Assembly (NCBI GenBank): GCA_021432635.1
Contig: MU270015.1
Location: 1,903,860 to 1,967,859 of the forward strand
Direction of reading: 5' to 3'
Origin: Thozetella sp. PMI_491
Taxonomy: Eukaryota > Ascomycota > Sordariomycetes > Chaetosphaeriales > Chaetosphaeriaceae
DNA: 64,000 nt
A program made the translations under genes and the position numbers. This document shows, in pieces, positions 36,470 to 46,584 of the stretch; the first letter of the stretch is position 1; every line of letters starts with the position of its first letter. The notes beneath the pieces are model-generated. The model did no database searches and was not told where the DNA came from. It worked only from the letters and a program-made list of their open reading frames with translations.

Positions 36470-37553
36470 ATGGCGACCATCACGGCTGGAATGCTGCTGC
36501 CGCGCGCCGACGTGCCGGCGCTCACGAGCACCTTCGTGCCCTCGACCTCGTGCACCGTCAACATTTACAATATTCTCGACGAAAAGGCCCAGTGTGTTGC
36601 CGGTACCGTCGCCGCCGGATGCTACTATTACCAACTCGGCGTCTCCACCAGCACCTCAGACTGCTTCCCGTCCGGCTGGGAACCCACGTCGACTGCCTAC
36701 TTCTCGCCCGGTATCTGCCCGTCCGGCTACACGACCGCGTGCTCGTCGGTGGTGAGCTCGGGCGCCGCCACTGAGACCCGCGCGACATGCTGTCCAAAGT
36801 CCGTCTGCTCCCTGCTCTCCCCTCAGCCCCCGCCGGGGAAAATAAACTAACCACACCTGTGTACACAGGGGCTATTCCTGCCAGACCGGCACTGACTGGC
36901 CGTGGTTCTCGACCGACCTGTGCGAATACAAGGTGCCGTCGACCGTCACCTTCCAATACACCACAAGCATTGTCGGCCAGGGCGTCGTCACCACATCTCA
37001 CGCGGGAGGCGGTCAACAGGCCATCAACGCGTTCGGCGTTCAGATCCGATGGCAATCGACTGACTTCGTCTCAACCACCTCGACCGCCTCCACGTCAGCC
37101 TCGACTGGCTCGAGCAACTCCCCCGCCCAGACCCAGACCTCTGGCGCACAATCCGACGCGCCCTCATCCGCGCCTGCCGCTGCGTCTGACGGCCTGCCGA
37201 CCGGCGCCAAGGCCGGAATCGGCGTCGGTGTCGCCCTCGTCGTCCTCCTTCTCTTGGCTGGAGTCGCACTCCTCTGGCGCCGTCGGAGGAGCCAGAAGGC
37301 CGCCGCCCTGCCAGCGAACCCGATGTACGAGGCGCCGACCGACAACGGTTACCTGCCATACCAGTCAACAGCACCTAAGAACGAACTAGACGCCACCAAC
37401 ACACGATCAGAACTCGATAGCCATCACTCCCCGACCGGCTACGACCCCCACGGCTCTACAAGTCCTGGGCCCACGCCATATTCCGCATATCCACAACAGC
37501 AAAATCCACAAGAGCTGCGGTCGGAGCGTCCTTATGCGGAATTAGCGGGCTGA
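36470..37553 (+). CDS. Single-pass membrane protein with Cys-rich extracellular domain
   Basis: Two exons, 36470-36798 and 36869-37553; 337 aa. Residues 1-165 form a cysteine-containing domain with blocks such as CYYYQLG, SPGICPSGYTTAC and TRATCCPKGYSC, the last formed across the intron. A Ser/Thr/Ala-rich linker (about 180-220) leads to one transmembrane helix near residues 225-247 (GVALVVLLLLAGVALLW). Four Arg residues stop transfer and a Pro/Tyr/Gln-rich cytoplasmic tail contains several Tyr motifs. This layout (ectodomain, stalk, helix, basic stop, low-complexity tail) is common in Pezizomycotina surface proteins of unknown function. No cleavable signal peptide is obvious at this start; an upstream exon could supply one, or the internal helix may anchor it. 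It is convergent with the P-loop protein, 345 bp apart. Confidence 0.82.
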
Positions 37554-37898
37554 AGGGCAAGGGCCTGAGATACGGCGTGATTCAACTGGTAGCGGTAGCG
37601 TGGTGTTCATGGTAACTGGGCATAATGGGTTGTTCGATGGGCAGCCATCAGAGCTTTGGGAGGTTTCGAGCGTCGCATTGCATTCTGAAGCAATAGCGCT
37701 GCTGCTTGGGGAGAATTCCCGCAGCGCTGCGCAGCGGCCGTTCAACATGGAGCCGAGCGCGATATGCTTTTCATTTTTGAGATACCTTATCGATAATCAA
37801 GGGAACGACGTGATGGGATGCAGAATAACGATAGAGGTACACATCACATAAGCAAGGAACAAGCCTGTCCGGGTAGGTACCCCGCTTGGGTTCGTGGA
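37554..37898. other. Convergent intergenic region
   Basis: 345 bp between two convergent stop codons. No gene or clear terminator structure is noted. Confidence 0.55.
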
Positions 37899-38486
37899 TT
37901 ATTTCTCTTGCGCTTCAGTGAGCAGGGGGAGCTGCTTCAATATGTAGTCGAGGCACTCCTCCGGGCTCCGGGTCGAGTCTACAACGAGAGCAGCGCTGCT
38001 CGGCCGCACCGGGCTCTCCATCCACTTCTTGAAACTCACGAGCGCGTCTTCGCCGCTGCCGGCGCCCTGTGCGTCCGACGGCAAGGTCGTCACGCTAGTT
38101 CGCTGGCTCCTCAGGGCAACTCGCGTGTTGAGCCTCCGTTCGAGCAGGTGGATGTCATTGACCCTGCATTCAATGTACCGATACTCGCAGTTATGCTGCC
38201 GTGCGAGCTCGATTCCTTGGTCGAGCGTCTCCTGGAAGTTGCAGGTGCTGTCGATGATCACGCTCCGCCCTTGTCGGAGCATGTCGCCGGCGAGCATCCA
38301 TTGGAATCGATACGCCAGCTTCGCCGACTGGTCAAAGGGTGTGTCGTTGTCGAGAAAGAAGGACCTGAGGAGGTCGTGATTGATAACCACTCCGTCGATC
38401 GAGTGCGCCAGCAAGTTCGCCAGAGTGCTCTTGCCAGACCCTGGCGCACCTGACATCTGAACGAGTAGTCTAACCTTCAGAGCCAT
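37899..38486 (-). CDS. Small P-loop kinase-like protein
   Basis: Single exon of 195 aa from the ATG at 38486, chosen because the core fold begins directly after it. The frame stays open to 38684, so a longer N-terminus is possible but looks like leader sequence. Walker A is GAPGSGKS at 13-20. NHDLLRSFF and IIDSTCNFQETLDQG resemble the AAA_33/predicted-kinase group (small nucleoside- or polynucleotide-kinase-like ATPases). Arg-rich ELLERRLNTR-type sequence (here HLLERRLNTRVA) could be the lid. The Gly/Ser/Asp-rich stretch near 135-150 is a probable loop. Phosphorylation of a small molecule is likely but the substrate is not evident. Confidence 0.82.
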   Translation of the reverse strand: MALKVRLLVQMSGAPGSGKSTLANLLAHSIDGVVINHDLLRSFFLDNDTPFDQSAKLAYRFQWMLAGDMLRQGRSVIIDSTCNFQETLDQGIELARQHNCEYRYIECRVNDIHLLERRLNTRVALRSQRTSVTTLPSDAQGAGSGEDALVSFKKWMESPVRPSSAALVVDSTRSPEECLDYILKQLPLLTEAQEK

Positions 38487-40088
38487 CGGACAAAGTTTGA
38501 ACTCGTCTAGCTGTGTATCTAGTAGGGCTTGGCCCCATGAAGACTTGATAAGAATGAGTTGAGCCCTCACATGCAGAATGTCTGAAGGGCCGGGCCGGAC
38601 AGTCGCCACAACTTGTGGAGTATTAAGGAAGGAAAAGACCTGAGGAAAGGAAAGGAAATAAGAGTCTCGGGTGGGTGTTGTCACTGCCAGTCGGCCGTAA
38701 TGATGTTCAGGTGAGAGGCATGTGTCAAGGAGGGGGACGGCTGACGTGGCGGAATATCATACAGATTCGGGAGCTCCGCATGCACCACTCGATAGCAGCG
38801 TCCCGCTCGATGCGGAGCCCACAGAAAAATCACTGCCGCATGGCCGCATGGAGTGAGCCATGGGCGGAAGGTGTCTACACCACATCGATCCTGTTTGAAT
38901 ACATGCTAATTATTTCCCACCCATAACTACCTTGGAGGGTGGTGTGAACTTGTACCGAAGTCCTTGTCTTATAAGTATGTTCTCGGCGTATCAAAGTCCA
39001 TCCTGAAAGTCCCGCGGTCGTCGCCCAGCGCCGATGCAGGGGAAGGTGCTAGCACTGAGCAACGGAATCACGCTTCAAGATGTCTGGGGAGGAAGAAATA
39101 TGGACAACGAAAAAGACAAGACAGAAGAAGAAAGATGATAAAATGGTTGCTCTCGCCCCGATGCAATTACTCCCTTCGTAAGCCCCTGAGCATCAAATCC
39201 AGGACGTTATAGATCCGTAGCATGATTTTCGCACCAACCAGTCGAAGTACGAATTACACCTAATCTAAACGGAGCTGATATCTTCAGGAACGAGATCCAG
39301 TCGCTCAAGGGCCTCTATGGGCTCAAAGCTCACATCTAGAAGCGACAAACCTCAACTTAGCCAACGGGTCTCCCTCTTCCATGTCCCATCCCTGGAGTTA
39401 TGCCACGCTCAGTAGGCGGCGCCTGTGGGTTAGGACTGCCGAGCGCACTCCCCTCGGACCTTGACTGCTCCGTTACCTAGGAATAATCCACCAAGGTCTG
39501 CCAAACAGATCACGCACATACTCTCATAATGTTCCATTGTCGTGTGCTGCGCTCCGAATTATGATAGGAGGTCACGAGTCAGCTGGAACAGCCCGGGCAT
39601 CGGCCAACCTCCGCGACGGTTGAGGCCTTGGCGGCCCGACAACAAAAGTGCAGGCGCTTAAATTCCCTCTTTTGTCAAACATCCTCTGCCCCGAGACGCT
39701 GCTCTTTGCACCATCCCCGCATCTCCACATACTCCACGTCTGTACCCCGCGCTGCCCACATCTCTCTGGCCCCAATGACTCGTGTGAACAATTCCTCAGG
39801 CAAGGCAGCGTCGTTAGTCAATATCAAGGCTTGGTTCTCAGTCACGGCCGCACTCTCGAACCTCCTTCTGCATAGCCGTGCCCCCAAAGAGGTAATTTAA
39901 CCATCCCCGTGCACAGATCTGTGTGAGCTAGTGGCCTCCACGTCTTGGAATGGTGGGGTTCGCCCTGGTTCCGGAAACACTTCACGCCGACGATATCTCT
40001 GCTGTAAAGCCCTTCCGATTTCTCGAGCATACAAACGAGCCCTATTTGTCGCTACGCCCTAGATATACATTTTTAACTTGTATCCAAA
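38487..40088. other. Intergenic
   Basis: 1.6 kb without a recognisable gene. Scattered short open frames around 38675-38926 and 39570-40030 have no domain. The AT-rich sequence just before 40089 probably belongs to the promoter of the SDR. Confidence 0.5.
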
Positions 40089-40994
40089 ATGGCGCTCAAT
40101 GTCTTGGGAAAGACCGCCATTATCACTGGGGCCGGGTCGGGGATCAACTTAGCATTTGCGAAACTCCTATTACGCAACAGTTGCAATGTCGTCTTCGCAG
40201 ACGTTGCTCTCCGCCCCGAGGCCGAGGAGCTTGTCAAGGTCCACAGAGGAAGCAGCAACGGCGCACAAGCCATTTTCCACAAGACAGACGTCACGAACTG
40301 GGTTGAGCTGAAATCGATGTTCGATGCCGCCCAGCGGACATTCGGCGGGGCCGACATCGTGTGTCCCGGGGCTGGTGTCTATGAACCTCCTTTCTCGAAC
40401 TTCTGGATTCGCCCAGGTACGGGCGTATCCAAGGACGATCCAACAAAGGGGAGGTACGCGGCAATGGATATTAACCTTACACATCCGATCCGGTGCACGC
40501 AGACTGCCATTGGACACTTCATCGAGCAGAATCGACCCGGCGTGGTCGTTCATATTTCGAGCATTGCTGCACAGAGGCCAGTACTATCTTGCCCGTTGTA
40601 TGTGGCTGCCAAGTTTGGTATCTCTGGGTTCGTGAGGTCATTGGCACCGCTCGAGACGCCCCCGAATACCCAGCTACCCCCGATTAGGGTCAACTGTGTA
40701 GCTCCAGGAGTCATCAAAACGCCACTTTGGACAGAACATCCGGAGAAGTTGAAGTGGATCGATCCAGAGCGAGATGAATGGGTCACGGCTGAGGATGTTG
40801 CAGATGTGATGCTGGATCTCGTCCAGAAACCAGAGTACGTCGGCGGAACAGTTCTAGAAGTTGGAAAGGATCAGGTGCGAAAAGTGGAAGTCTTGAATGA
40901 CCCCGGACCCAAAGGCGCAGGGCATACGGTCAGTGCGGCAAAGCGAGGGGAAGAAGAGGTATGGGACAGGTTGACTGGGTCGTGGCGTGAGTAG
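40089..40994 (+). CDS. Short-chain dehydrogenase (15-hydroxyprostaglandin dehydrogenase-like)
   Basis: Intronless, 301 aa. The NAD-binding TGAGSGI motif is at residues 13-19, followed by an acidic FAD at the end of the second strand, which favours NAD over NADP. Catalytic Ser158 lies in HISSIAA, and Tyr171 and Lys175 in YVAAK. RVNCVAPGVIKTPLW is the usual cofactor-loop region. The fungal relatives with this layout resemble 15-hydroxyprostaglandin dehydrogenase, meaning NAD-dependent oxidation of a secondary alcohol to a ketone; the true substrate is unknown. The C-terminal extension after TVLEVGKDQVRKV is also found in this subgroup. It is the first of four same-strand genes (SDR, monooxygenase, MFS, regulator) and could supply the ketone substrate of the next enzyme (inference). 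Confidence 0.93.
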   Translation: MALNVLGKTAIITGAGSGINLAFAKLLLRNSCNVVFADVALRPEAEELVKVHRGSSNGAQAIFHKTDVTNWVELKSMFDAAQRTFGGADIVCPGAGVYEPPFSNFWIRPGTGVSKDDPTKGRYAAMDINLTHPIRCTQTAIGHFIEQNRPGVVVHISSIAAQRPVLSCPLYVAAKFGISGFVRSLAPLETPPNTQLPPIRVNCVAPGVIKTPLWTEHPEKLKWIDPERDEWVTAEDVADVMLDLVQKPEYVGGTVLEVGKDQVRKVEVLNDPGPKGAGHTVSAAKRGEEEVWDRLTGSWRE

Positions 40995-41655
40995 TAGAAG
41001 CAAGTGATGCCCTGTTGCATATCTTCACATATAACTCTATGATCACTTCGACCTTGGTCTCATGATAACATGATAATGCTAAAATGCCTCCACGGCTGTG
41101 TTAAGGAATCATCTAATCTCATCTACGAATGAAGCCCCTCGGTATAATCCTCCCCGAGATAACCGTGTACTAGTACATGGCTGCATTTCCCGCTTCTAGT
41201 GGGGCACACATGTGCCGAGTGCTACACCAGGCTATCTAAGGATCTGCACGACGGATTTACAGCTAATAAGTCCAAAATAGGATATTTAAGCGCATTCAAA
41301 AAGCTTGGCCACCATAGACGGCGCCGCCGCTACTGGTTTAGACCGGCTAGTCCCGCACCCCCCAAACGGCCACTTTGCTATCAGTCGAAAGATCGTCCGA
41401 TTCCCTAACTGTGAGCATTGAAACACGAGCGTGTCCGGGGTAGAACCAGTCTTGTCGGGCCTGGGCTGTGGCGAGCTCAAAGAGATCCACTCTACTGCGC
41501 CTTAGCGACTCTGCTCCAGGGGAACGTATAAATCGGCCGGGAGTCGCCCATCGGCTCTCTAGTGTGCGTAGCGTATGCTTCGACTAGAGTAGACCGATAA
41601 ATATTCTTTCCCTCATCCTTATCAACAGCTTTGCAAGTGCTGTTCCGCGCCCAAG
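40995..41655. other. Intergenic, promoter of the monooxygenase
   Basis: 661 bp between same-strand genes. A TATAAAT at 41527-41533 lies about 128 bp before the monooxygenase start. No gene is seen. Confidence 0.6.
41527..41533 (+). promoter_or_regulatory. TATA box of the monooxygenase gene
   Basis: TATAAAT in a GC-rich setting, about 128 bp upstream of the ATG at 41656, followed by pyrimidine-rich sequence typical of fungal transcription starts. Assigned by position and sequence only. Confidence 0.5.
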
Positions 41656-43369
41656 ATGGCCACAGACACGGATATTATCATAATTGGCGGTGGCATGTCG
41701 GGCATCGGCCTCGCTGTGCAACTCAGGCGCTATTACAAAACCACCACCTTCGAAATCTACGAGAAGACCAACGATCTAGGCGGAACATGGGCCATCAATA
41801 CCTACCCAGGATGTGGAGTGGATGTCGCCAGCCATTTCTATTCCTACTCTTTCGCGCTGAACCCCGATTGGTCAAGAAAATTTCCAATGCAGCAGGAGAT
41901 TCTGGCCTACTTTAATGATGTGGCAAGGAAATATGGCCTTGATGATCGTACGAAGCTGGAGTGTACCGTTCAGACAGCGGTATGGGATGAGGCTTCGAGC
42001 GTCTGGAATGTGACAATCTTTGACCAGGCGTCCAAGACCTCTTTTCAACGATCATGCAGAGCGCTTGTCTCCGCAGTGGGTGCGTTAAGCATACCAAAGA
42101 AATGCGATATTCCCGGTAGCGAGGCATTCGAGGGCAAGATATTTCATTCCGCCCGGTGGGATCATTCCTTCGATCACACTGGCAAGAAGATTCTTGTTCT
42201 AGGTAATAAAGTCTCATCTTTCTCATCCGCAAGTTGCTAATTATGAACAGGAAATGGATGTAGCGCCACGCAGTTTGTACCTGTTGTCGCAGAAACGGCG
42301 AAGAGCGTCATCCAGGTTGTCCGTCAACCACACTGGCTGCTTGAGAGACCGAATCCGACATATTCTCGGTTATTCAAGCTCTTCATGCGTATTCCAGGGG
42401 TCATGCAACTGCTTCGAGTCATGATTTATACAGAGCTTGAAGCGGAGTGGACTATGTTTGAGACTGCCACCGGCGGCAGTGCGAGGCAGAAACTTGGTGA
42501 AGCGTCTAAAGCCTATATTCGGAAAAACGCTCCTCCCAAGTACATAGATGCCTTGGTCCCAAAATTCGAAGTTGGCTGCAAGCGACGCGTTTTTGACACG
42601 GGCTATCTTGAATGCCTACACAGGGAGAATGTCGAACTGGAGTGGAAAGACCCTGTGGTGAAGATCACAAACTCTGGTGCTGTCTTCGAGTCAGGGAAGG
42701 AGGTCCAGGTGGATGCGATAATACTGGCAACGGGTTTCGAAACAACAACACTTCTTACCCCACTCGAGATCATCGGTCGCAATGGTGTGAGCATGAATGA
42801 GCACGTAAGTAAGCAAACACGACTCCAAAGAGATATGCTAACCACTTTGGCAGTGGGACAGGTATAACGAAGGTTTACCACAGGCGTACTATGGCACGTG
42901 CGTTGCTGGGTTCCCCAACTTCTTCGTGATGATGGGACCGAACACCGTTAACGGGCATCTGTCAGTCACTTATTCCAGTGAATGCCAGATCAACTTCACC
43001 TTGCGCATGTTAGATCCTATTCTAAGGTCTGTTCGGCCCTCTGGTCGGCACATTGCCTCTGTCGAGGTCAAACAAAAGGCTGAGGATGAGGAAAATGATT
43101 GGATCCAGAACCGGGCCAAGGAGCTGGTCTGGTCGAGCGGCTGCACAAACTGGTATGTCGAGCCGAAGACAGGAAAGAATGTCATGGTGTATCCTCATTG
43201 GCAGTGGCATTACTGGCTTCGAAGCATCTTCATTAAGCGTGAAGACATTATCTACACGTCGGATAATGGGCAGGAAATTCCGGGCAATGTATCGTGGCGG
43301 TGGCTTGTGGTTTCTGCGGCGAGTACCTTTGTAAAGCCGCTTTTGGCATTTCCAATAGGAAAACCATAA
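41656..43369 (+). CDS. Baeyer-Villiger-type flavin monooxygenase
   Basis: Three exons: 41656-42202, 42251-42804 and 42854-43369; 538 aa, in the range of class B flavoproteins. The FAD-binding Rossmann motif GGGMSGIG is at residues 11-18, with EKTNDLGGTW and NTYPGCGVD typical of Baeyer-Villiger enzymes. The fingerprint FxGxxxHxxxW is present as F158-E-G-K-I-F-H164-S-A-R-W168, followed by Asp where type I enzymes often have Pro/Asp. The NADPH-binding motif GNGCSAT (from residue 183) is formed across intron 1, and ILATGF is the second conserved signature. These enzymes insert oxygen next to a ketone to give esters or lactones, or oxidise heteroatoms. It sits between an SDR and an MFS transporter on the same strand. 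The substrate is unknown; cyclic ketone or steroid-like compounds are possibilities only. Confidence 0.93.
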
Positions 43370-44214
43370 CCGGTATAGACACTCAGGAGCACGGAAATTA
43401 GCTCTCCATCCCTCCCTCCCTCCCTCCCTCCCCCCGGCATATCTTGGATTTGTTTAAATGTCCATACTATCAATCACTATTCTTCCACAAGTACTGTAGA
43501 CAGACCCCTTGTGTTAGCCAACGTCGAAACTACCACCGCCTGGCTACGACAATACACAATATGAATCTTGCCTACCTATGAGCACGTCAACCAAGACTGA
43601 AGCTGCTTGGTTACATGATACATCAAGCCGACGTCTACACTTGGAGCCCCGCCGGTGCCTGTAGTGGCAGTACGCCCGGGCATGTCCACATGTCCGCGGA
43701 GCAACAGGCCACAGATTGCACGCGCCGAGCGAAGTGTACGCCTCGCTTGTATTTTAGAGCGCATCTGTGCATCAACTGACTCTGTAGTTGCATTCCCATC
43801 TTTGGATTCCCAGTTTCATCGAGCCCCTTCAGGCACGTGCGATGCGAGTATGGACGATCCCCCCCGCTCGTGGATAACAAAGACGCTCACATTACTGCAT
43901 TCGTTGCGCTTATATTTCCGAATCGGGCACAACTGCTTGCTCTGCTAGCGCACGGAACATTTGGGTGGGGGGTTTAGGGAGACGGTCTGGGGAGATTTCT
44001 GGGGTATGGGGGTAATAGTGGACCTTCCTGGGGTCGCCAAGAATCTTGCATGACACCTTGCACACTGGAGTTAAACCCGGAGGTGTTTGCCGCGAAAGCT
44101 ATATTAGAGAGGATGGTTCCTAGAGTGAGACCTGCTTTATTCTTGATTCTACACAGGCAACAGCCCCCCCACCCCCTCCATTTACCCACAAGACTTCAAC
44201 GCTCATCGCCCACC
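43370..44214. other. Intergenic
   Basis: 845 bp between same-strand genes. It includes the CCCT microsatellite at 43410-43435 and a pyrimidine/C-rich tract (about 44164-44180) close to the transporter start. Confidence 0.55.
43410..43435. repeat. CCCT microsatellite
   Basis: Five tandem CCCT units followed by a run of C, about 40 bp after the stop codon of the monooxygenase, probably within its 3' untranslated region. Confidence 0.9.
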
Positions 44215-45969
44215 ATGGCATCTGACGGCAAAGGCGGCCGGACCAAATACCTTGGAGGATCGGGCAGTGCTCTCACGGTTTGGATTTCGATAGCGGCTAG
44301 TACCGTTCTCGTTTTCTATGGCTACGACCAGGTAAGCTCGATTCCTGCCTTGTATCACCTTGTTTGTCTTACACTCACGCAGGGTGTGTTCGGAAACGTC
44401 CTCGTGAAGCAAGATTTCCTCGACACTGTGGGCAACCCATCAACAGCCGATCAAGGAACGATGACGTCGGTGTACAACCTTGGCTGTTTTTTCGGGGCAT
44501 TGTCTACCTTATATTCTGGCGATAAGCTTGGTAGGCCAAGGACTCTCATGGTCGGGAGCTTTGTCGTCGCCATTGGTGCCGTCATCCAAGCCACGACCTT
44601 CAGTGCAGCACAGATGTATGTTGGTCGTATTGTGGCTGGCTTGGGCACCGGCATGAATACTGCCACCGCCGGCGTTTGGCAATCTGAGACTTCCAAGATG
44701 AGGAGCCGTGGGAAGCTGGTCATTATCCAGATGGCAAACTGCATCACTGGATTCTGCTTGTCAAATTGGCTCACCCTGGGATTTTCTTTTGCGCCAGGCA
44801 GCGTGTCCTGGCGTTTCCCGTTGGCATTCCAAATCTGTAAGCGTTCCTCAAGATTTACTGATCAGCCATGGCATTCTAACATACAGTAGTTTTCTCGGCG
44901 CTTATTATGTTCATGTGCCCGTTTCTACCCGACTCTCCGCGTCTTTTAATACGCAAAGGAAAATACGATGAAGCATGTGAAGTCCTTGCAGCTCTCGAAG
45001 GCAACGGTGCTACTGCCGACTCACGATCGGTCAGGACACAGTTTTCCATCATTAAAGGCGTCCTGGATACCGAATACGCTGTGTCTTACACCTGGTGGCA
45101 GCTCTTCACGGGCAAAGGACCGGCTGGAGTCGTTCGTCGCATGATACTAGGCGCATGGATGCAAGCCATGAACCAGATTAGCGGCATCAATGTCACCTCC
45201 TACTATATGACTGTGAGTTGAGCGGGACAAGCTGCTGGTACAAAATATTAACAAGAGACAACAGTATGTCTTCATCCACGCGATCGGTCTAGACGAGCTC
45301 ATGGCGAGAATTCTAGCTGCTGCCGGCTCTGTTGACTACCTTGTTTTCTCCTTCATGGCGTACTTCGTCGTGGAACGCTACGGACGTCGCAAGGTGATGA
45401 TGATCTCAGCAGCTGCGTGTGCCACCTGCTGGACCGTAATTGCAATCGTTCTTGGGCTTTCGGAAAACGGCATTGGAGATCCCTACAAGCTTGGTGTCGT
45501 TGCCGTGAGCTTTTTCTTCGCATTCTTTGCTTGCTTTGCCATGGGTGTTCTGGGCGTCCCGTGGCTGTACCCCACGGAAATCAACGCTTTGGCGTTCAGG
45601 TCCCAAGGGTCGAGTCTTGCGATGGCCACGAACTGGATCATGAATTACATGGTGGCTCAAATCACGCCCCCGGGAATCCAGAACCTGGGCTACAGATTCT
45701 GGATCATTTGGGCCGTGATCTGTGCGTCCTTTGTCCCCGTCACATACTTATTCTATCCCGAAACGGCCAACCGCTCGCTCGAGGACATCGACCGATTCTT
45801 CGCCGACAACCAGAGCATCTTTGTCTTTAGGAACAAGCTTGCCACTCAACTCCAGAGGCCCGAAATATATGAAGAAGCGGACAACGAGATCGCTCGTATG
45901 AACGAAGAGAAGAGCGACGAGAAGAGCGACGAGAAGAAAGCCGAGACATATGTGGACGTAGTACCATGA
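44215..45969 (+). CDS. MFS sugar transporter family permease
   Basis: Four exons: 44215-44331, 44383-44836, 44887-45212 and 45265-45969; 533 aa with about 12 membrane segments. Sugar-porter marks are FYGYDQGVFGN in the first helix, GDKLGRPRTL in the loop after helix 2, VGRIVAGLGTGM in helix 4, QAMNQISGINVTSYY in helix 7 and VERYGRRK after helix 8. YPETANRSLEDIDRFF follows helix 12. The C-terminus is charged and contains EKSDEKSDEKK repeats. It likely sits in the plasma membrane and couples solute entry to protons; the solute may not be a sugar, since this family also carries other small organics. It lies between the monooxygenase and the Zn2Cys6 regulator, which fits a small catabolic cluster with its own import system (inference). 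Confidence 0.93.
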
Positions 45970-46584
45970 GGTACCATGAGCGTTTAGAGACCAAGAGAGA
46001 GACGGTCGTGCCGCATGGTGCGATACCGGCGAGCTATTTCGAATGAAGAATCTTGTATTTTCAAGCCAATCTGTCTTCACGACGAATCTCTAGGTCTCTT
46101 GAGGCCAGAAGGTCAGGATTGATCAATAAATGCGGTCCATCAAGCATGTAATTATACCCGCTAGTTTTGTCGAGTATATGCACAACACTTCTCAACTACA
46201 GTAGCTTCATTCAAAATTTTTCTCATGCATCTAATATCTAACAACAAGTCCAATTACTATCGCTTAGACACGGCAAGCACATTGGAGTAGCAGGACTTGG
46301 CGGCTGAGATGAAGAAGCGCCTTGATACTTGGCCTAAGTGGGTCACCCGCTCACGTGGCCGTACTAAGAGTGTGGGACTTGTTTGGCAGTGCCGTTCTCC
46401 TCACTTTGCCATTCTTCACCTTTCTTCATGCGCCAGTCGGAAACCACCTGGAACCTGCTAGAGATCAGATAGGGCCGCCAGGCCAGAAGCCTGCTGTGCA
46501 CCGTATGATGAATAGCAGTGCCCCATGTCCCATGCCTCAAGTGACTATGCCGGCGCGGACATCTAGAAGCATTAGACATCTGGA
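45970..46584. other. Intergenic
   Basis: 615 bp between the transporter stop and the regulator start. The duplicated GAGGTACCAT directly after the stop and short A/T-rich stretches are the only features noted. Confidence 0.55.

Noticed and set aside
36558-37389. Two Arg/Pro/Ser-rich frames overlapping the membrane protein on both strands
   Set aside because: They are shadows of the Cys-rich protein whose exons splice in phase and contain a clear transmembrane helix.
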